64,000 bases of DNA from Negadavirga shengliensis (GTDB lineage Bacteria > Bacteroidota > Bacteroidia > Cytophagales > Cyclobacteriaceae): NCBI RefSeq assembly GCF_042652345.1, contig NZ_JBHSJJ010000003.1, positions 248,001 to 312,000 on the forward strand, given 5' to 3'. A program made the position numbers and the translations under genes. Below the pieces are notes generated by a model. It was not told the origin of the DNA and searched no databases. It worked only from the letters and a program-made list of their open reading frames with translations. This document shows positions 25,560-33,821 of this stretch, one piece after another. Within the stretch, counting starts at the first letter, position 1. Each line of letters begins with the position of its first letter.

Positions 25560-26189
25560 ATGGAATTAGCGATATTAAAACATAACGGTGAGGATACCGG
25601 CAGGACGATCAGCCTCTCTGATGAAATATTCGCCATTGAGCCGAATGATCATGCTATTTACCTGGACGTAAAGCAATACATGGCCAACAGAAGGCAGGGT
25701 ACGCACAAGTCCAAAGAGAGGGCCGAAATTTCCGGATCTACAAAGAAGATCAAAAAGCAGAAAGGAACGGGCGGCGCCAGAGCAGGATCCATCAAATCAC
25801 CAGTATTCAGAGGAGGAGGAAGGGTTTTTGGCCCTCAGCCCCGGGATTATTCTTTCAAACTGAACAAGAAACTGAAGCAGTTGGCAAGAAAGTCCGCACT
25901 GGCGTACAAAGCCAAGGAAAACGGTCTGGTGGTATTGGAGGACTTGTCTTTTGATGCACCCAAAACCAAAAGCTATTTGAATCTTTTGTCCAGTCTTTCT
26001 CTGACAGACAAAAAAACTTTGCTGCTGCTTCCGGAGGGTAATAAGAATGTTTACCTGTCCGGCAGAAACGTACCGAAAACCAGAGTGATGGTGGTCAATG
26101 ATGTCAACACCTATGAGTTGTTGAACGCGGATAACCTGGTGCTTTGTGAAGGTGCGGTCAGTAAATTAGAAAACCTTTTATCGAAGTAA
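25560..26189 (+). CDS. rplD: 50S ribosomal protein L4
   Basis: 209 residues. Its extended loop lines the exit tunnel and carries QKGTGGARAGSIKSPVFRGG, the region linked to macrolide binding. In E. coli L4 represses the S10 operon, and whether that holds here is unknown. It lies 4 bp after rplC and 4 bp before rplW. Confidence 0.98.
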   Translation: MELAILKHNGEDTGRTISLSDEIFAIEPNDHAIYLDVKQYMANRRQGTHKSKERAEISGSTKKIKKQKGTGGARAGSIKSPVFRGGGRVFGPQPRDYSFKLNKKLKQLARKSALAYKAKENGLVVLEDLSFDAPKTKSYLNLLSSLSLTDKKTLLLLPEGNKNVYLSGRNVPKTRVMVVNDVNTYELLNADNLVLCEGAVSKLENLLSK

Positions 26190-26193
26190 AATC

Positions 26194-26481
26194 ATGGAAA
26201 TACTTAAAAGACCCTTGATTACGGAAAAGATCTCGGCCATGAATGAGCGGGGAGTGTACGGGTTTATTGTGGAAAAAACCGCCAAGAAGCCGCAGATCAA
26301 AAAAGCCGTGGAAAAGATGTATGGTGTGAAAGTGGTCGACGTGAGGACAATGCGCTATGCAGGCAAGAAAAAGACCAGATATACCAAGTCTAAGATTGTT
26401 TCCGGATACACCAACACCTTTAAAAAAGCGATTGTACAGGTTGCCGAAGGTGAAATCATTGATTTTTACGGAGAAATTTAA
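26194..26481 (+). CDS. rplW: 50S ribosomal protein L23
   Basis: 95 residues. It sits at the tunnel exit and docks trigger factor and SRP. It begins MEILKRPLITEKISAMNERG, and VEKMYGVKVVDVRTM is the conserved core. It lies 12 bp before rplB. Confidence 0.97.
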   Translation: MEILKRPLITEKISAMNERGVYGFIVEKTAKKPQIKKAVEKMYGVKVVDVRTMRYAGKKKTRYTKSKIVSGYTNTFKKAIVQVAEGEIIDFYGEI

Positions 26482-26494
26482 TTGAATCAGAATC

Positions 26495-27319
26495 ATGGCA
26501 GTTAAAAAATTAAAACCTGTAACCCCCGGGACGAGATTCAGAGTGGCTCCATCATTTGATGAGATCACCAAATCAAAGCCTGAAAAGAGCCTTTTGGCTC
26601 CCTTGAAAAAATCAGGGGGAAGGAATCATTCTGGAAAAATGACCGCCAGATATATCGGCGGTGGACATAAAAGGAGACTCAGGATCATCGACTTCAAAAG
26701 GGACAAGGAAAATGTTCCTGCAGTTGTCAAAAGTATTGAATATGATCCCAACAGAACGGCAAGGATAGCCCTGCTGTATTACGTAGATGGGGCCAAAGCT
26801 TATATTCTTGCTCCCGAGGGTTTGGAAGTGGGACAGAAAATTGTCTCCGGCGAGGGCGTGAGTCCTGAACTGGGCAATGCGCTTCCCTTGAAAAACATCC
26901 CTCTTGGTACCATTGTGCACAACATCGAACTGAAGCCGGGAAAAGGCGGTGCCTTGGCCAGAAGTGCGGGTGGATATGCCCAGATTCTGGCCCGTGAGGG
27001 AAAATATGTAACCATAAAACTTCCTTCCGGTGAAATGAGAATGGTATTGGGTACTTGTAGGGCTACGATTGGCACGGTTTCCAACGGTGACCATATGAAC
27101 GTGGTGCTGGGCAAAGCCGGTAGAAACAGGTGGTTGGGCCGTAGGCCCAGGACCCGTGGTGTGGCCATGAACCCCGTCGATCACCCAATGGGTGGTGGTG
27201 AAGGAAGGTCGTCCGGTGGACATCCCAGATCCAGAACGGGTCTGCTTGCCAAAGGTAAAAAGACCAGGTCACGCAAGAAGTACTCCAATAAATATATTAT
27301 TAGCAGAAGATCTAAATAA
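26495..27319 (+). CDS. rplB: 50S ribosomal protein L2
   Basis: 274 residues. It is needed for subunit joining and peptidyl transferase assembly. The C-terminal signature GVAMNPVDHPMGGGEGRSSG is present with the VDH residues kept, followed by a basic tail. It lies 2 bp before rpsS. Confidence 0.98.
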   Translation: MAVKKLKPVTPGTRFRVAPSFDEITKSKPEKSLLAPLKKSGGRNHSGKMTARYIGGGHKRRLRIIDFKRDKENVPAVVKSIEYDPNRTARIALLYYVDGAKAYILAPEGLEVGQKIVSGEGVSPELGNALPLKNIPLGTIVHNIELKPGKGGALARSAGGYAQILAREGKYVTIKLPSGEMRMVLGTCRATIGTVSNGDHMNVVLGKAGRNRWLGRRPRTRGVAMNPVDHPMGGGEGRSSGGHPRSRTGLLAKGKKTRSRKKYSNKYIISRRSK

Positions 27320-27321
27320 AT

Positions 27322-27600
27322 ATGGCACGTTCATTAAAAAAAGGTCCTTATATAGAGCATCATTTGGTAAAAAAGGTGGATGCAATGAACGAATCCGGCA
27401 AAAAGTCGGTGATCAAAACCTGGTCAAGAAGATCTATGATCTCTCCGGATTTTGTTGGACATACCTTTGCTGTGCATAACGGTAACAAATTCATCCCCGT
27501 ATTTGTGACAGACAATATGGTAGGCCACAAGCTCGGCGAATTTGCTCCTACCAGGAATTTCCGTGGTCACATTGCCAAGAAAGATAAAGGAAAGAGATAA
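27322..27600 (+). CDS. rpsS: 30S ribosomal protein S19
   Basis: 92 residues. It is a head protein contacting the A-site tRNA region. It begins MARSLKKGPYIEHHLVKKV and has GHKLGEFAPTRNFRGH. It lies 2 bp before rplV. Confidence 0.98.
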   Translation: MARSLKKGPYIEHHLVKKVDAMNESGKKSVIKTWSRRSMISPDFVGHTFAVHNGNKFIPVFVTDNMVGHKLGEFAPTRNFRGHIAKKDKGKR

Positions 27601-27602
27601 TC

Positions 27603-27992
27603 ATGGAAGCAGTAGCAAGATTAAAAAATGTTCCCACCTCTCCCAGGAAGATGCGCCTTGTTGCAGATTTGGTTAGAGGCAAGAAAGTAGGACAGGCGTT
27701 GAGTATCCTTAAATTTACACCTAACCATGGCGCTATCAGGCTGGAGAAACTGTTGCTTTCGGCCATAGCCAACTGGCAGGCCAAGAATCCGGATGAGAAA
27801 CTGGAGGATGCTGAACTGTATATAAAAACCATCTATGTAGATGGCGGTAGGATGTTGAAAAGGCTGAGACCTGCCCCACAGGGAAGAGCCCATAGAGTCC
27901 GCAAAAGATCAAATCATGTAACTTTAATTGTAGATTCACTTAACGGTGAGGTTACCGCTGATGTTGTAGAATCAAATGAAAACGAAAGTTAA
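27603..27992 (+). CDS. rplV: 50S ribosomal protein L22
   Basis: 129 residues, longer at the C-terminus than the 110-residue E. coli protein. It lines the exit tunnel. TSPRKMRLVADLVRGKKVGQAL and the hairpin RRLRPAPQGRAHRVRKRSNH-type segment (RLRPAPQGRAHRVRKRSNH) are conserved. It lies 3 bp before rpsC. Confidence 0.97.
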   Translation: MEAVARLKNVPTSPRKMRLVADLVRGKKVGQALSILKFTPNHGAIRLEKLLLSAIANWQAKNPDEKLEDAELYIKTIYVDGGRMLKRLRPAPQGRAHRVRKRSNHVTLIVDSLNGEVTADVVESNENES

Positions 27993-27995
27993 AAT

Positions 27996-28736
27996 ATGGG
28001 ACAGAAAGTTAACCCAATTGGTTTAAGACTTGGTATCATTAAGGGTTGGGACTCTAACTGGTATGGTGGCCGCGACTTTGCAGATAAGCTGTATGAAGAC
28101 CAGAATATCAGAAAGTATGTCTACGCTAGGATACCTAAAGGAGGTATCTCCAAAGTAATTATCGAGCGTACCTTGAAGAGGATTACGCTCACCATTCAAA
28201 CCGCCCGTCCCGGAGTTGTGATAGGAAAAGGCGGTTCTGAAGTGGATAAGCTGAAAGAAGAGCTTAAAAAGCTTACCAATAAGGATGTCCAGATCAATAT
28301 TTTTGAAATCAAGCGTCCGGAACTTGATGCGAAATTGGTAGGGGAATCGATTGCCCAGCAACTTGAAGCGAGGATTTCTTTTAGGAGGGCGATGAAGCAG
28401 GCGATCGCTGCGACCATGAGGGTCGGTGCAGAAGGGATCAAGATCAAGCTTTCCGGTAGACTTGGCGGTGCCGAAATGGCGCGTTCTGAAATGTACAAAG
28501 AGGGCAGAATTCCTTTGCATACTATCAGAGCCGATGTGGATTATGCAGTTTCTGAAGCCCATACAGTATATGGTATCATAGGTATCAAAGTGTGGATCTT
28601 CAAAGGTGAAGTATATGGTAAGAGAGACCTTTCTCCAAATGCGGGCGTAGCCAGTGAGTCAAAAGGCGGTGCACCGGCAGGCAGCAGAAGAAGAAGGGAA
28701 GGCGGCGGGCCGAAAAGAAGAAAAAGAAATAACTAA
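27996..28736 (+). CDS. rpsC: 30S ribosomal protein S3
   Basis: 246 residues. It forms the mRNA entry site. It begins MGQKVNPIGLRLGIIKGWDS. The KH domain has VVIGKGGSEVDKL, and the C-terminal domain has RISFRRAMKQAI and SGRLGGAEMAR. A basic Arg/Gly-rich tail ends the protein. Confidence 0.98.
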   Translation: MGQKVNPIGLRLGIIKGWDSNWYGGRDFADKLYEDQNIRKYVYARIPKGGISKVIIERTLKRITLTIQTARPGVVIGKGGSEVDKLKEELKKLTNKDVQINIFEIKRPELDAKLVGESIAQQLEARISFRRAMKQAIAATMRVGAEGIKIKLSGRLGGAEMARSEMYKEGRIPLHTIRADVDYAVSEAHTVYGIIGIKVWIFKGEVYGKRDLSPNAGVASESKGGAPAGSRRRREGGGPKRRKRNN

Positions 28737-28756
28737 TCACCCTTAACTGAGCGATC

Positions 28757-29179
28757 ATGTTACAGCCAAGAAGAACGAAATATAGAAAAATGCATAAAGG
28801 GAGGGTTAAAGGTATTGCACAGAGAGGGCATACCCTGGCCTTTGGTAACTTCGGTATCAAGTCCCTTGAGCCTGGATGGATAACTTCAAGACAAATAGAG
28901 GCTGCCCGTATTGCCATGACGAGAGCAATGAAGAGGGAAGGCCAGGTTTGGATCAGAATATTTCCCGACAAACCCATCACCAAAAAGCCGGCTGAGGTGA
29001 GGATGGGTAAAGGTAAAGGAGCTCCTGAATACTGGGTTGCTGTGATCAAGCCAGGAACCATCCTTTTTGAAGCTACTGGTGTAAGCCTTGAGGTGGCACA
29101 GGAAGCCCTGCGTCTTGCCCAGCAAAAACTACCTGTAAGTACAAAATTTGTCGTACGTAGAGATTACGTTGGATCATAA
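28757..29179 (+). CDS. rplP: 50S ribosomal protein L16
   Basis: 140 residues. It contacts A-site tRNA. It begins MLQPRRTKYRKMHKGR and has KPAEVRMGKGKGAPEYWVAV and EALRLAQQKLPV. It lies 20 bp after rpsC and 5 bp before rpmC. Confidence 0.98.
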   Translation: MLQPRRTKYRKMHKGRVKGIAQRGHTLAFGNFGIKSLEPGWITSRQIEAARIAMTRAMKREGQVWIRIFPDKPITKKPAEVRMGKGKGAPEYWVAVIKPGTILFEATGVSLEVAQEALRLAQQKLPVSTKFVVRRDYVGS

Positions 29180-29184
29180 TCGAG

Positions 29185-29379
29185 ATGAAAAATTCTGAAA
29201 TAAATGCTCTTACAGAGAGCGAAATCGTTGAGCGCATAGCTGCGGAGCAGGAGAATCTGACAAAATTACGTTTTGCTCATGCCATTTCTCCCATAGAGAA
29301 TCCGAATAAAATAAGGGAAACAAGGCGTTTGGTGGCAAGGTTAAAGACTTTTTTAAGGGCCAAACAACTAGCTAAATAA
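29185..29379 (+). CDS. rpmC: 50S ribosomal protein L29
   Basis: 64 residues forming the usual two-helix hairpin near the tunnel exit. It has SEIVERIAAEQENLTKLRF and the C-terminal IRETRRLVARLKT. It lies between rplP and rpsQ, 8 bp before the latter. Confidence 0.95.
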   Translation: MKNSEINALTESEIVERIAAEQENLTKLRFAHAISPIENPNKIRETRRLVARLKTFLRAKQLAK

Positions 29380-29387
29380 GAAATAAG

Positions 29388-29651
29388 ATGGCTACTACAG
29401 AAAGAAATCTTCGTAAAGAACGAATAGGCAAGGTGGTGAGCAACAAAATGGACAAGTCCATCACGGTGGCAGTGGAGAGGCGGGTAAAACATCCTATCTA
29501 CGGAAAGTTTGTTGCGAAAACTACCAAATTTATGGCTCATGACGAAAACAATGAATGCAACCCAGGAGATCTGGTGAGAATCAGTGAAACGCGTCCGCTG
29601 AGTAAGAGAAAACGTTGGAGATTGGTTGAAATAATAGAAAGGGCTATATAA
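29388..29651 (+). CDS. rpsQ: 30S ribosomal protein S17
   Basis: 87 residues. It is an OB-fold primary 16S-binding protein with RIGKVVSNKMDKSITVAV, GDLVRISETRPLSKRKRW. It lies 2 bp before rplN. Confidence 0.97.
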   Translation: MATTERNLRKERIGKVVSNKMDKSITVAVERRVKHPIYGKFVAKTTKFMAHDENNECNPGDLVRISETRPLSKRKRWRLVEIIERAI

Positions 29652-29653
29652 TC

Positions 29654-30022
29654 ATGATACAGCAAGAATCAAGATTGAGTGTGGCGGACAATTCAGGCGC
29701 CAAGGAAGTGCTGGTTATCCGGGTATTGGGCGGAACCAGAAGAAGATATGCCTCCATTGGAGATAAAGTCGTCGTGACTGTTAAATCAGCCCTTTCATCC
29801 AGCAATATGAAAAAAGGTACCGTGACCAAAGCGGTGATAGTGAGGACCAAAAAAGAGGTCAGAAGAAAAGACGGGTCCTATATCCGTTTCGAAGATAATG
29901 CTGCCGTGCTATTGAATAACAATGACGAACCCAGAGGTACCCGTATTTTTGGCCCCGTTGCCAGGGAACTCAGGGAAAAGCAGTTTATGAAAATTGTATC
30001 GTTAGCCCCAGAAGTATTGTAA
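29654..30022 (+). CDS. rplN: 50S ribosomal protein L14
   Basis: 122 residues, the exact family length. It binds at the subunit interface. It begins MIQQESRLSVADNSGAKEV and ends REKQFMKIVSLAPEVL, both strongly conserved. It lies 2 bp before rplX. Confidence 0.98.
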   Translation: MIQQESRLSVADNSGAKEVLVIRVLGGTRRRYASIGDKVVVTVKSALSSSNMKKGTVTKAVIVRTKKEVRRKDGSYIRFEDNAAVLLNNNDEPRGTRIFGPVARELREKQFMKIVSLAPEVL

Positions 30023-30024
30023 TC

Positions 30025-30369
30025 ATGGAGAGAAAGTTTAATAAGCAGCCAAAGCTGCACATCAGGACCGGTGATACCGTTTTGGTGATTTCCGGTGATG
30101 ATAAAGGCAAGAAAGGTAAGATCCTTTCGGTGGACCTTAAGAAGAGAAGAGCCATAGTGGAAGGTTTGAATATGGTCACAAAACATATAAAACCGACCGC
30201 CAATTCTCCCCAAGGTGGCATTGAGAAAAAAGAGGCTCCTATCCATGTCAGTAACCTGATGTTGGTGGATCCAAAGTCTGGCGAGGCTACCCGTGTCGGT
30301 AGAAAAAAAGACGATAACGGCAAATTAGTGAGGTATTCAAAGAAAACTGGGGAGGTGATCAATGGCTAA
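30025..30369 (+). CDS. rplX: 50S ribosomal protein L24
   Basis: 114 residues. It is a KOW-domain assembly initiator with HIRTGDTVLVISGDDKGKKG near the N-terminus and SNLMLVDPKSGEATRVG. Its last codons overlap the rplE start by 8 bp, suggesting translational coupling. Confidence 0.97.
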   Translation: MERKFNKQPKLHIRTGDTVLVISGDDKGKKGKILSVDLKKRRAIVEGLNMVTKHIKPTANSPQGGIEKKEAPIHVSNLMLVDPKSGEATRVGRKKDDNGKLVRYSKKTGEVING

Positions 30370-30922
30370 ACCTAGATTGAAAGAAAAATTTGTGAGCGAT
30401 ATTTCTCCCGAATTGAAGGAGAAATTTCAGTATAAAACCATCATGCAGGTACCCAAACTGGCTAAAATAGTCATCAACAAAGGTATCGGCGCGGCAGTGG
30501 CCGACAAAAAATTGGTAGACCAAGGTGTGGAAGAACTTTCTTTGATCACTGGTCAAAGAGCCGTGGCTACGAAAGCCAAAAATTCGATTTCCAACTTCAA
30601 ACTCAGGGAGGGCATGCCTATCGGAGCTAAAGTCACCCTTAGAGGAGATCGCATGTACGAATTTTTGGATAGGCTTGTCAGCATAGCCCTGCCAAGGGTA
30701 AGGGATTTTAAAGGAATCTCTGAGAAAGGTTTTGATGGAAGGGGAAATTATACTTTGGGTGTTACCGAGCAGATTATATTTCCCGAAATCAGCATAGAAA
30801 AGGTAAACAGGATATCCGGGATGGATATCACCTTGGTGACGACTGCCGGAACAGATGAAGAGGCCTACGCGTTGCTAAAAGCCTTAGGTATGCCTTTTGT
30901 AAATAAACACAAAGACAATTAA
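30362..30922 (+). CDS. rplE: 50S ribosomal protein L5
   Basis: 186 residues. It binds 5S rRNA and contacts P-site tRNA. LAKIVINKGIGAAV, GQRAVATKAKNSISNFKLRE and FPEISIEKVNRISGMDI are conserved parts. It overlaps rplX and is 2 bp before rpsN. Confidence 0.98.
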   Translation: MAKPRLKEKFVSDISPELKEKFQYKTIMQVPKLAKIVINKGIGAAVADKKLVDQGVEELSLITGQRAVATKAKNSISNFKLREGMPIGAKVTLRGDRMYEFLDRLVSIALPRVRDFKGISEKGFDGRGNYTLGVTEQIIFPEISIEKVNRISGMDITLVTTAGTDEEAYALLKALGMPFVNKHKDN

Positions 30923-30924
30923 TT

Positions 30925-31194
30925 ATGGCAAGAGAATCTATAAAAGCCCGTGAGAGAAAAAGAGAGCGTATGGTAGCGAAATATGCCAAGAAAAGGGCAG
31001 AGCTCAAAGCCGCCGGAGATTACGAGGCCCTGGATAAGTTACCCAAGAACGCCTCGCCGGTAAGGCTCCACAACAGATGTAAACTCACTGGCCGCCCAAA
31101 AGGATATATGAGGAAATTCGGTATCAACCGGGTAACCTTTAGGGAAATGGCTTCAGCAGGTAAGATTCCGGGTATAACCAAGTCAAGTTGGTAA
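30925..31194 (+). CDS. rpsN: 30S ribosomal protein S14, zinc-free form
   Basis: 89 residues. It begins MARESIKARERKRERMV and ends AGKIPGITKSSW. The long form without CxxC pairs (only one Cys, in HNRCKLTGRPKGYMRKFG) does not bind zinc. It lies 84 bp before rpsH, a gap that holds an internal promoter. Confidence 0.97.
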   Translation: MARESIKARERKRERMVAKYAKKRAELKAAGDYEALDKLPKNASPVRLHNRCKLTGRPKGYMRKFGINRVTFREMASAGKIPGITKSSW

Positions 31195-31211
31195 AAATCA
31201 TATAATAGTTT

Positions 31212-31240
31212 TTGTTCTAAATAATCATTGTGTAACTTTG
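31212..31240 (+). promoter_or_regulatory. internal promoter before rpsH
   Basis: TTG at 31212-31214, 18 bases, then TAACTTTG at 31233-31240 followed by CAGGCC. A small hairpin AGGCCC-ATTT-GGGCTT (31242-31257) would lie at the transcript 5' end. This promoter would let the rpsH-rplQ part be made independently. Confidence 0.75.
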
Positions 31241-31278
31241 CAGGCCCATTTGGGCTTTGCAGTTAGACTAACATAAAT

Positions 31279-31674
31279 ATGACTGATCCAATAGCTGATT
31301 ATCTGACCAGGTTAAGGAATGCGATCAAGGCGTCCCACCGGATAGTAGAGATACCTGCTTCTAACGTGAAAAAGGAAATCACGAAAGTTCTTTTTGACAA
31401 GGGTTATATCCAGAATTACAAATTTGTTGAAGACGGACCTCAGGGCACCATAAAGATCGCCCTGAAATACAACCCCCAAACCAAAGAGAATGCCATTGTA
31501 AACCTTACCCGCATTAGCAAGCCAGGTTTAAGGAAATATGTAAATAAGGAGTCCCTTCCCAGGGTTATTAACGGATTAGGCATTGCCATTCTGTCGACCT
31601 CCAGGGGAATAATGACCGACAAAGAAGCCCGTACCGAAGGTATAGGTGGAGAAGTGCTTTGTTACGTATATTAA
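31279..31674 (+). CDS. rpsH: 30S ribosomal protein S8
   Basis: 131 residues. It is a primary binder of the 16S central domain and in E. coli the repressor of the spc operon. It begins MTDPIADYLTRLRNAIKA and ends with GIMTDKEARTEGIGGEVLCYVY, including the conserved STSRGIMT motif. It is the first gene after the internal promoter. Confidence 0.98.
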   Translation: MTDPIADYLTRLRNAIKASHRIVEIPASNVKKEITKVLFDKGYIQNYKFVEDGPQGTIKIALKYNPQTKENAIVNLTRISKPGLRKYVNKESLPRVINGLGIAILSTSRGIMTDKEARTEGIGGEVLCYVY

Positions 31675-31683
31675 GTAATAGAT

Positions 31684-32241
31684 ATGTCTAGAATAGGTAA
31701 AAAACCGATAAATATACCTGCGGGTGTGACTGTAGACGTTTCTGATTTCAATCAGGTAACTGTTAAAGGTCCCAAAGGTACGCTGAAACAGGATGTCAAT
31801 CCTGACATCTCTGTGGAGGTCAAGGATAATCAGGTGGTTTTGGACAGACCTACTGATGCCAAAAGACACAAATCCCTTCATGGCCTTTACAGGGCTTTAG
31901 TCAACAATATGGTTGTGGGGGTGAGTGAGGGATATAAGAAAGAACTCGAATTGGTGGGGGTTGGTTACAAGGCCAGCAACCAGGGTCAAGTATTGGAACT
32001 GGCGCTGGGATACTCTCACAATATCTTTTTTGCCATTCCGGAGGAAATTTCAATCAAAACAGAAACCCCTAAAGGGAAAAACCCTTTGGTGACTTTGGAA
32101 GGCATTGATAAGGAACTTATCGGACAGGTGGCTGCAAAAATCAAGTCGCTCAGAAAAGTTGAACCGTTCAAAGGAAAAGGTGTCAGGTTTGTAGGAGAGC
32201 AGGTTAGAAGAAAAGCTGGTAAAACTGCTGCTAAAAAATAA
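31684..32241 (+). CDS. rplF: 50S ribosomal protein L6
   Basis: 185 residues with two repeated L6 domains. It begins MSRIGKKPINIPAGV and has VGVGYKASNQGQVLELALGYSH and the C-terminal PFKGKGVRFVGEQVRRKAGKT. It is 9 bp after rpsH. Confidence 0.98.
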   Translation: MSRIGKKPINIPAGVTVDVSDFNQVTVKGPKGTLKQDVNPDISVEVKDNQVVLDRPTDAKRHKSLHGLYRALVNNMVVGVSEGYKKELELVGVGYKASNQGQVLELALGYSHNIFFAIPEEISIKTETPKGKNPLVTLEGIDKELIGQVAAKIKSLRKVEPFKGKGVRFVGEQVRRKAGKTAAKK

Positions 32242-32248
32242 TTAGAAG

Positions 32249-32599
32249 ATGGCTTTTAATAAGAATTCAAGAAGATTGCGAATCAAAAAAGGTATCAGGA
32301 GAAAGATTTCCGGTACGGATTCCAGACCCAGATTGTCGGTGTTCAAAAGCAACACTGGAATATATGCGCAGCTAGTCAATGATTTGAAAGGTCATACCTT
32401 GGCCTCAGCCTCTTCAAAAGAACTTGGCGTAAAGAACAACATCAACGTGTCTGTCTCCAAAGAAGTAGGTAAAAAACTGGCAGAGAAAGCCGTTGCTGGC
32501 GGGATCAGCGAGGTGGTTTTTGATAGAAGCGGATACCTTTACCACGGAAATGTAAAAGCTTTGGCCGATGGAGCCAGAGAAGGAGGCCTTAAATTTTAA
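32249..32599 (+). CDS. rplR: 50S ribosomal protein L18
   Basis: 116 residues. It is a 5S rRNA-binding protein with RIKKGIRRKISGTDSRPRLSVF and FDRSGYLYHGNVKALADGARE. It is 7 bp before the chosen rpsE start. Confidence 0.98.
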   Translation: MAFNKNSRRLRIKKGIRRKISGTDSRPRLSVFKSNTGIYAQLVNDLKGHTLASASSKELGVKNNINVSVSKEVGKKLAEKAVAGGISEVVFDRSGYLYHGNVKALADGAREGGLKF

Positions 32600-32606
32600 T
32601 GATATT

Positions 32607-33125
32607 ATGTCCCAAGTAAGAAAAAAACCCATTAGGGCTACAGATACTGAATTAAAGGAAAAAGTCGTAGCGATCAACCGTGTAGCAAAGGTTGTAAAAG
32701 GTGGTAGAAGATTTTCTTTCTCTGCAATCGTGGTTGTTGGAGATGGTAACGGAATAGTAGGTTATGGGTTGGGAAAAGCCAACGAAGTGACAGACGCCAT
32801 TACCAAAGGTATTGAAGACGCGAAAAAGAACCTGATCAAAGTGCCGCTGTTTAAGGGAACCATTCCCCACGATCAGATCGGCAAATACGGAGGTGGACTT
32901 GTTCTGATCAAACCTGCCGCCCCTGGTACCGGTGTGCTTGCAGGCGGAGCGATGCGGGCCGTATTGGAAAGTGCCGGCTACACGGATATCCTGGCAAAAT
33001 CCAAAGGGTCTTCTAACCCTCATAATGTGGTAAAAGCTACCATTGAAGCATTGGTTCAACTGAGAGATGCTTTGGCTGTTTCTCAGCAGAGAAGGGTCAA
33101 ATTGTCAAAAGTGTTTAATGGTTAA
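32607..33125 (+). CDS. rpsE: 30S ribosomal protein S5
   Basis: 172 residues from the ATG at 32607 (MSQVRKKPIRATDTELKE). The frame is open further upstream inside rplR, but the longer start at 32568 is unlikely. It has the S5 signature FSAIVVVGDGNGIVGYGLGK and GTGVLAGGAMRAVLESAG. It affects decoding accuracy with S4 and S12. Confidence 0.97.
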   Translation: MSQVRKKPIRATDTELKEKVVAINRVAKVVKGGRRFSFSAIVVVGDGNGIVGYGLGKANEVTDAITKGIEDAKKNLIKVPLFKGTIPHDQIGKYGGGLVLIKPAAPGTGVLAGGAMRAVLESAGYTDILAKSKGSSNPHNVVKATIEALVQLRDALAVSQQRRVKLSKVFNG

Positions 33126-33129
33126 GGAT

Positions 33130-33312
33130 ATGGCTAAGGTAAGAATCACTCAGATAAGAAGTACAATCAAGCGGCCCAAAAACCAAAAAGCCAACATCAA
33201 GGCATTGGGTTTGGGAAAGATCAATAGGACTGTTGAGGTGGAAAAAACACCGGTAATAGAAGGAATGATCCGAAAAGTTAGCCATCTTGTTCATATAGAA
33301 GAAGTTCAATAA
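33130..33312 (+). CDS. rpmD: 50S ribosomal protein L30
   Basis: 60 residues from the ATG at 33130 (MAKVRITQIRSTIKRPKNQK). An upstream in-frame ATG at 33067 would overlap rpsE heavily and is rejected. The family pattern with LGLGKINRTVEVEKTP and the C-terminal RKVSHLVHIEEV is clear. It lies 4 bp after rpsE. Confidence 0.96.
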   Translation: MAKVRITQIRSTIKRPKNQKANIKALGLGKINRTVEVEKTPVIEGMIRKVSHLVHIEEVQ

Positions 33313-33371
33313 TTGTCATTCCTGTTGGCTTTTAAACGGTTGTGAACTTCTCCTTAAAAAATTTACTTTAA

Positions 33372-33818
33372 ATGAAACTACATACATTAAAACCAGCCGA
33401 AGGTTCTGTTAAAGGCAGAAAAAGGATCGGCAGAGGCCAGGGATCTGGTCGTGGCGGTACTTCCACCAGAGGACATAAAGGTGCGAAGTCAAGGTCTGGA
33501 TATTCGGCCAAATTGGGTTTCGAAGGTGGGCAGATGCCTCTCCAAAGGCGGATTCCTAAATTTGGTTTCAAAAATAGAAACCGGGTTGAATACAAACCTG
33601 TGAATTTGGCAGCCCTTCAGGAATTGGCTGACAAACTCGGAACAGACACCATTGATTTTGAGACATTGGTGAAAAACGGCATAGTTTCCAAAAAAGATCT
33701 TGTAAAAGTCCTAGGAACAGGCGAACTTACCTCAAAAATCAGTGTAAGTGCCCACGGTTTCTCTGCTTCCGCTGTTGCGGCCATAGAAAAAAACGGAGGA
33801 ACTGTTAATAAGATTTAA
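33372..33818 (+). CDS. rplO: 50S ribosomal protein L15
   Basis: 148 residues. It begins MKLHTLKPAEGSVKGRKRIG, has the Gly-rich GRGQGSGRGGTSTRGHKGAKS stretch in overlapping parts (GRGGTSTRGHKG) and FEGGQMPLQRRIPKFGF. It is a late 50S assembly protein. It is 3 bp before secY. Confidence 0.97.
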   Translation: MKLHTLKPAEGSVKGRKRIGRGQGSGRGGTSTRGHKGAKSRSGYSAKLGFEGGQMPLQRRIPKFGFKNRNRVEYKPVNLAALQELADKLGTDTIDFETLVKNGIVSKKDLVKVLGTGELTSKISVSAHGFSASAVAAIEKNGGTVNKI

Positions 33819-33821
33819 TCA

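Noticed and set aside
27192..27479. 95-codon frame across the rplB-rpsS junction
   Set aside because: Out of frame with both well-defined ribosomal genes.
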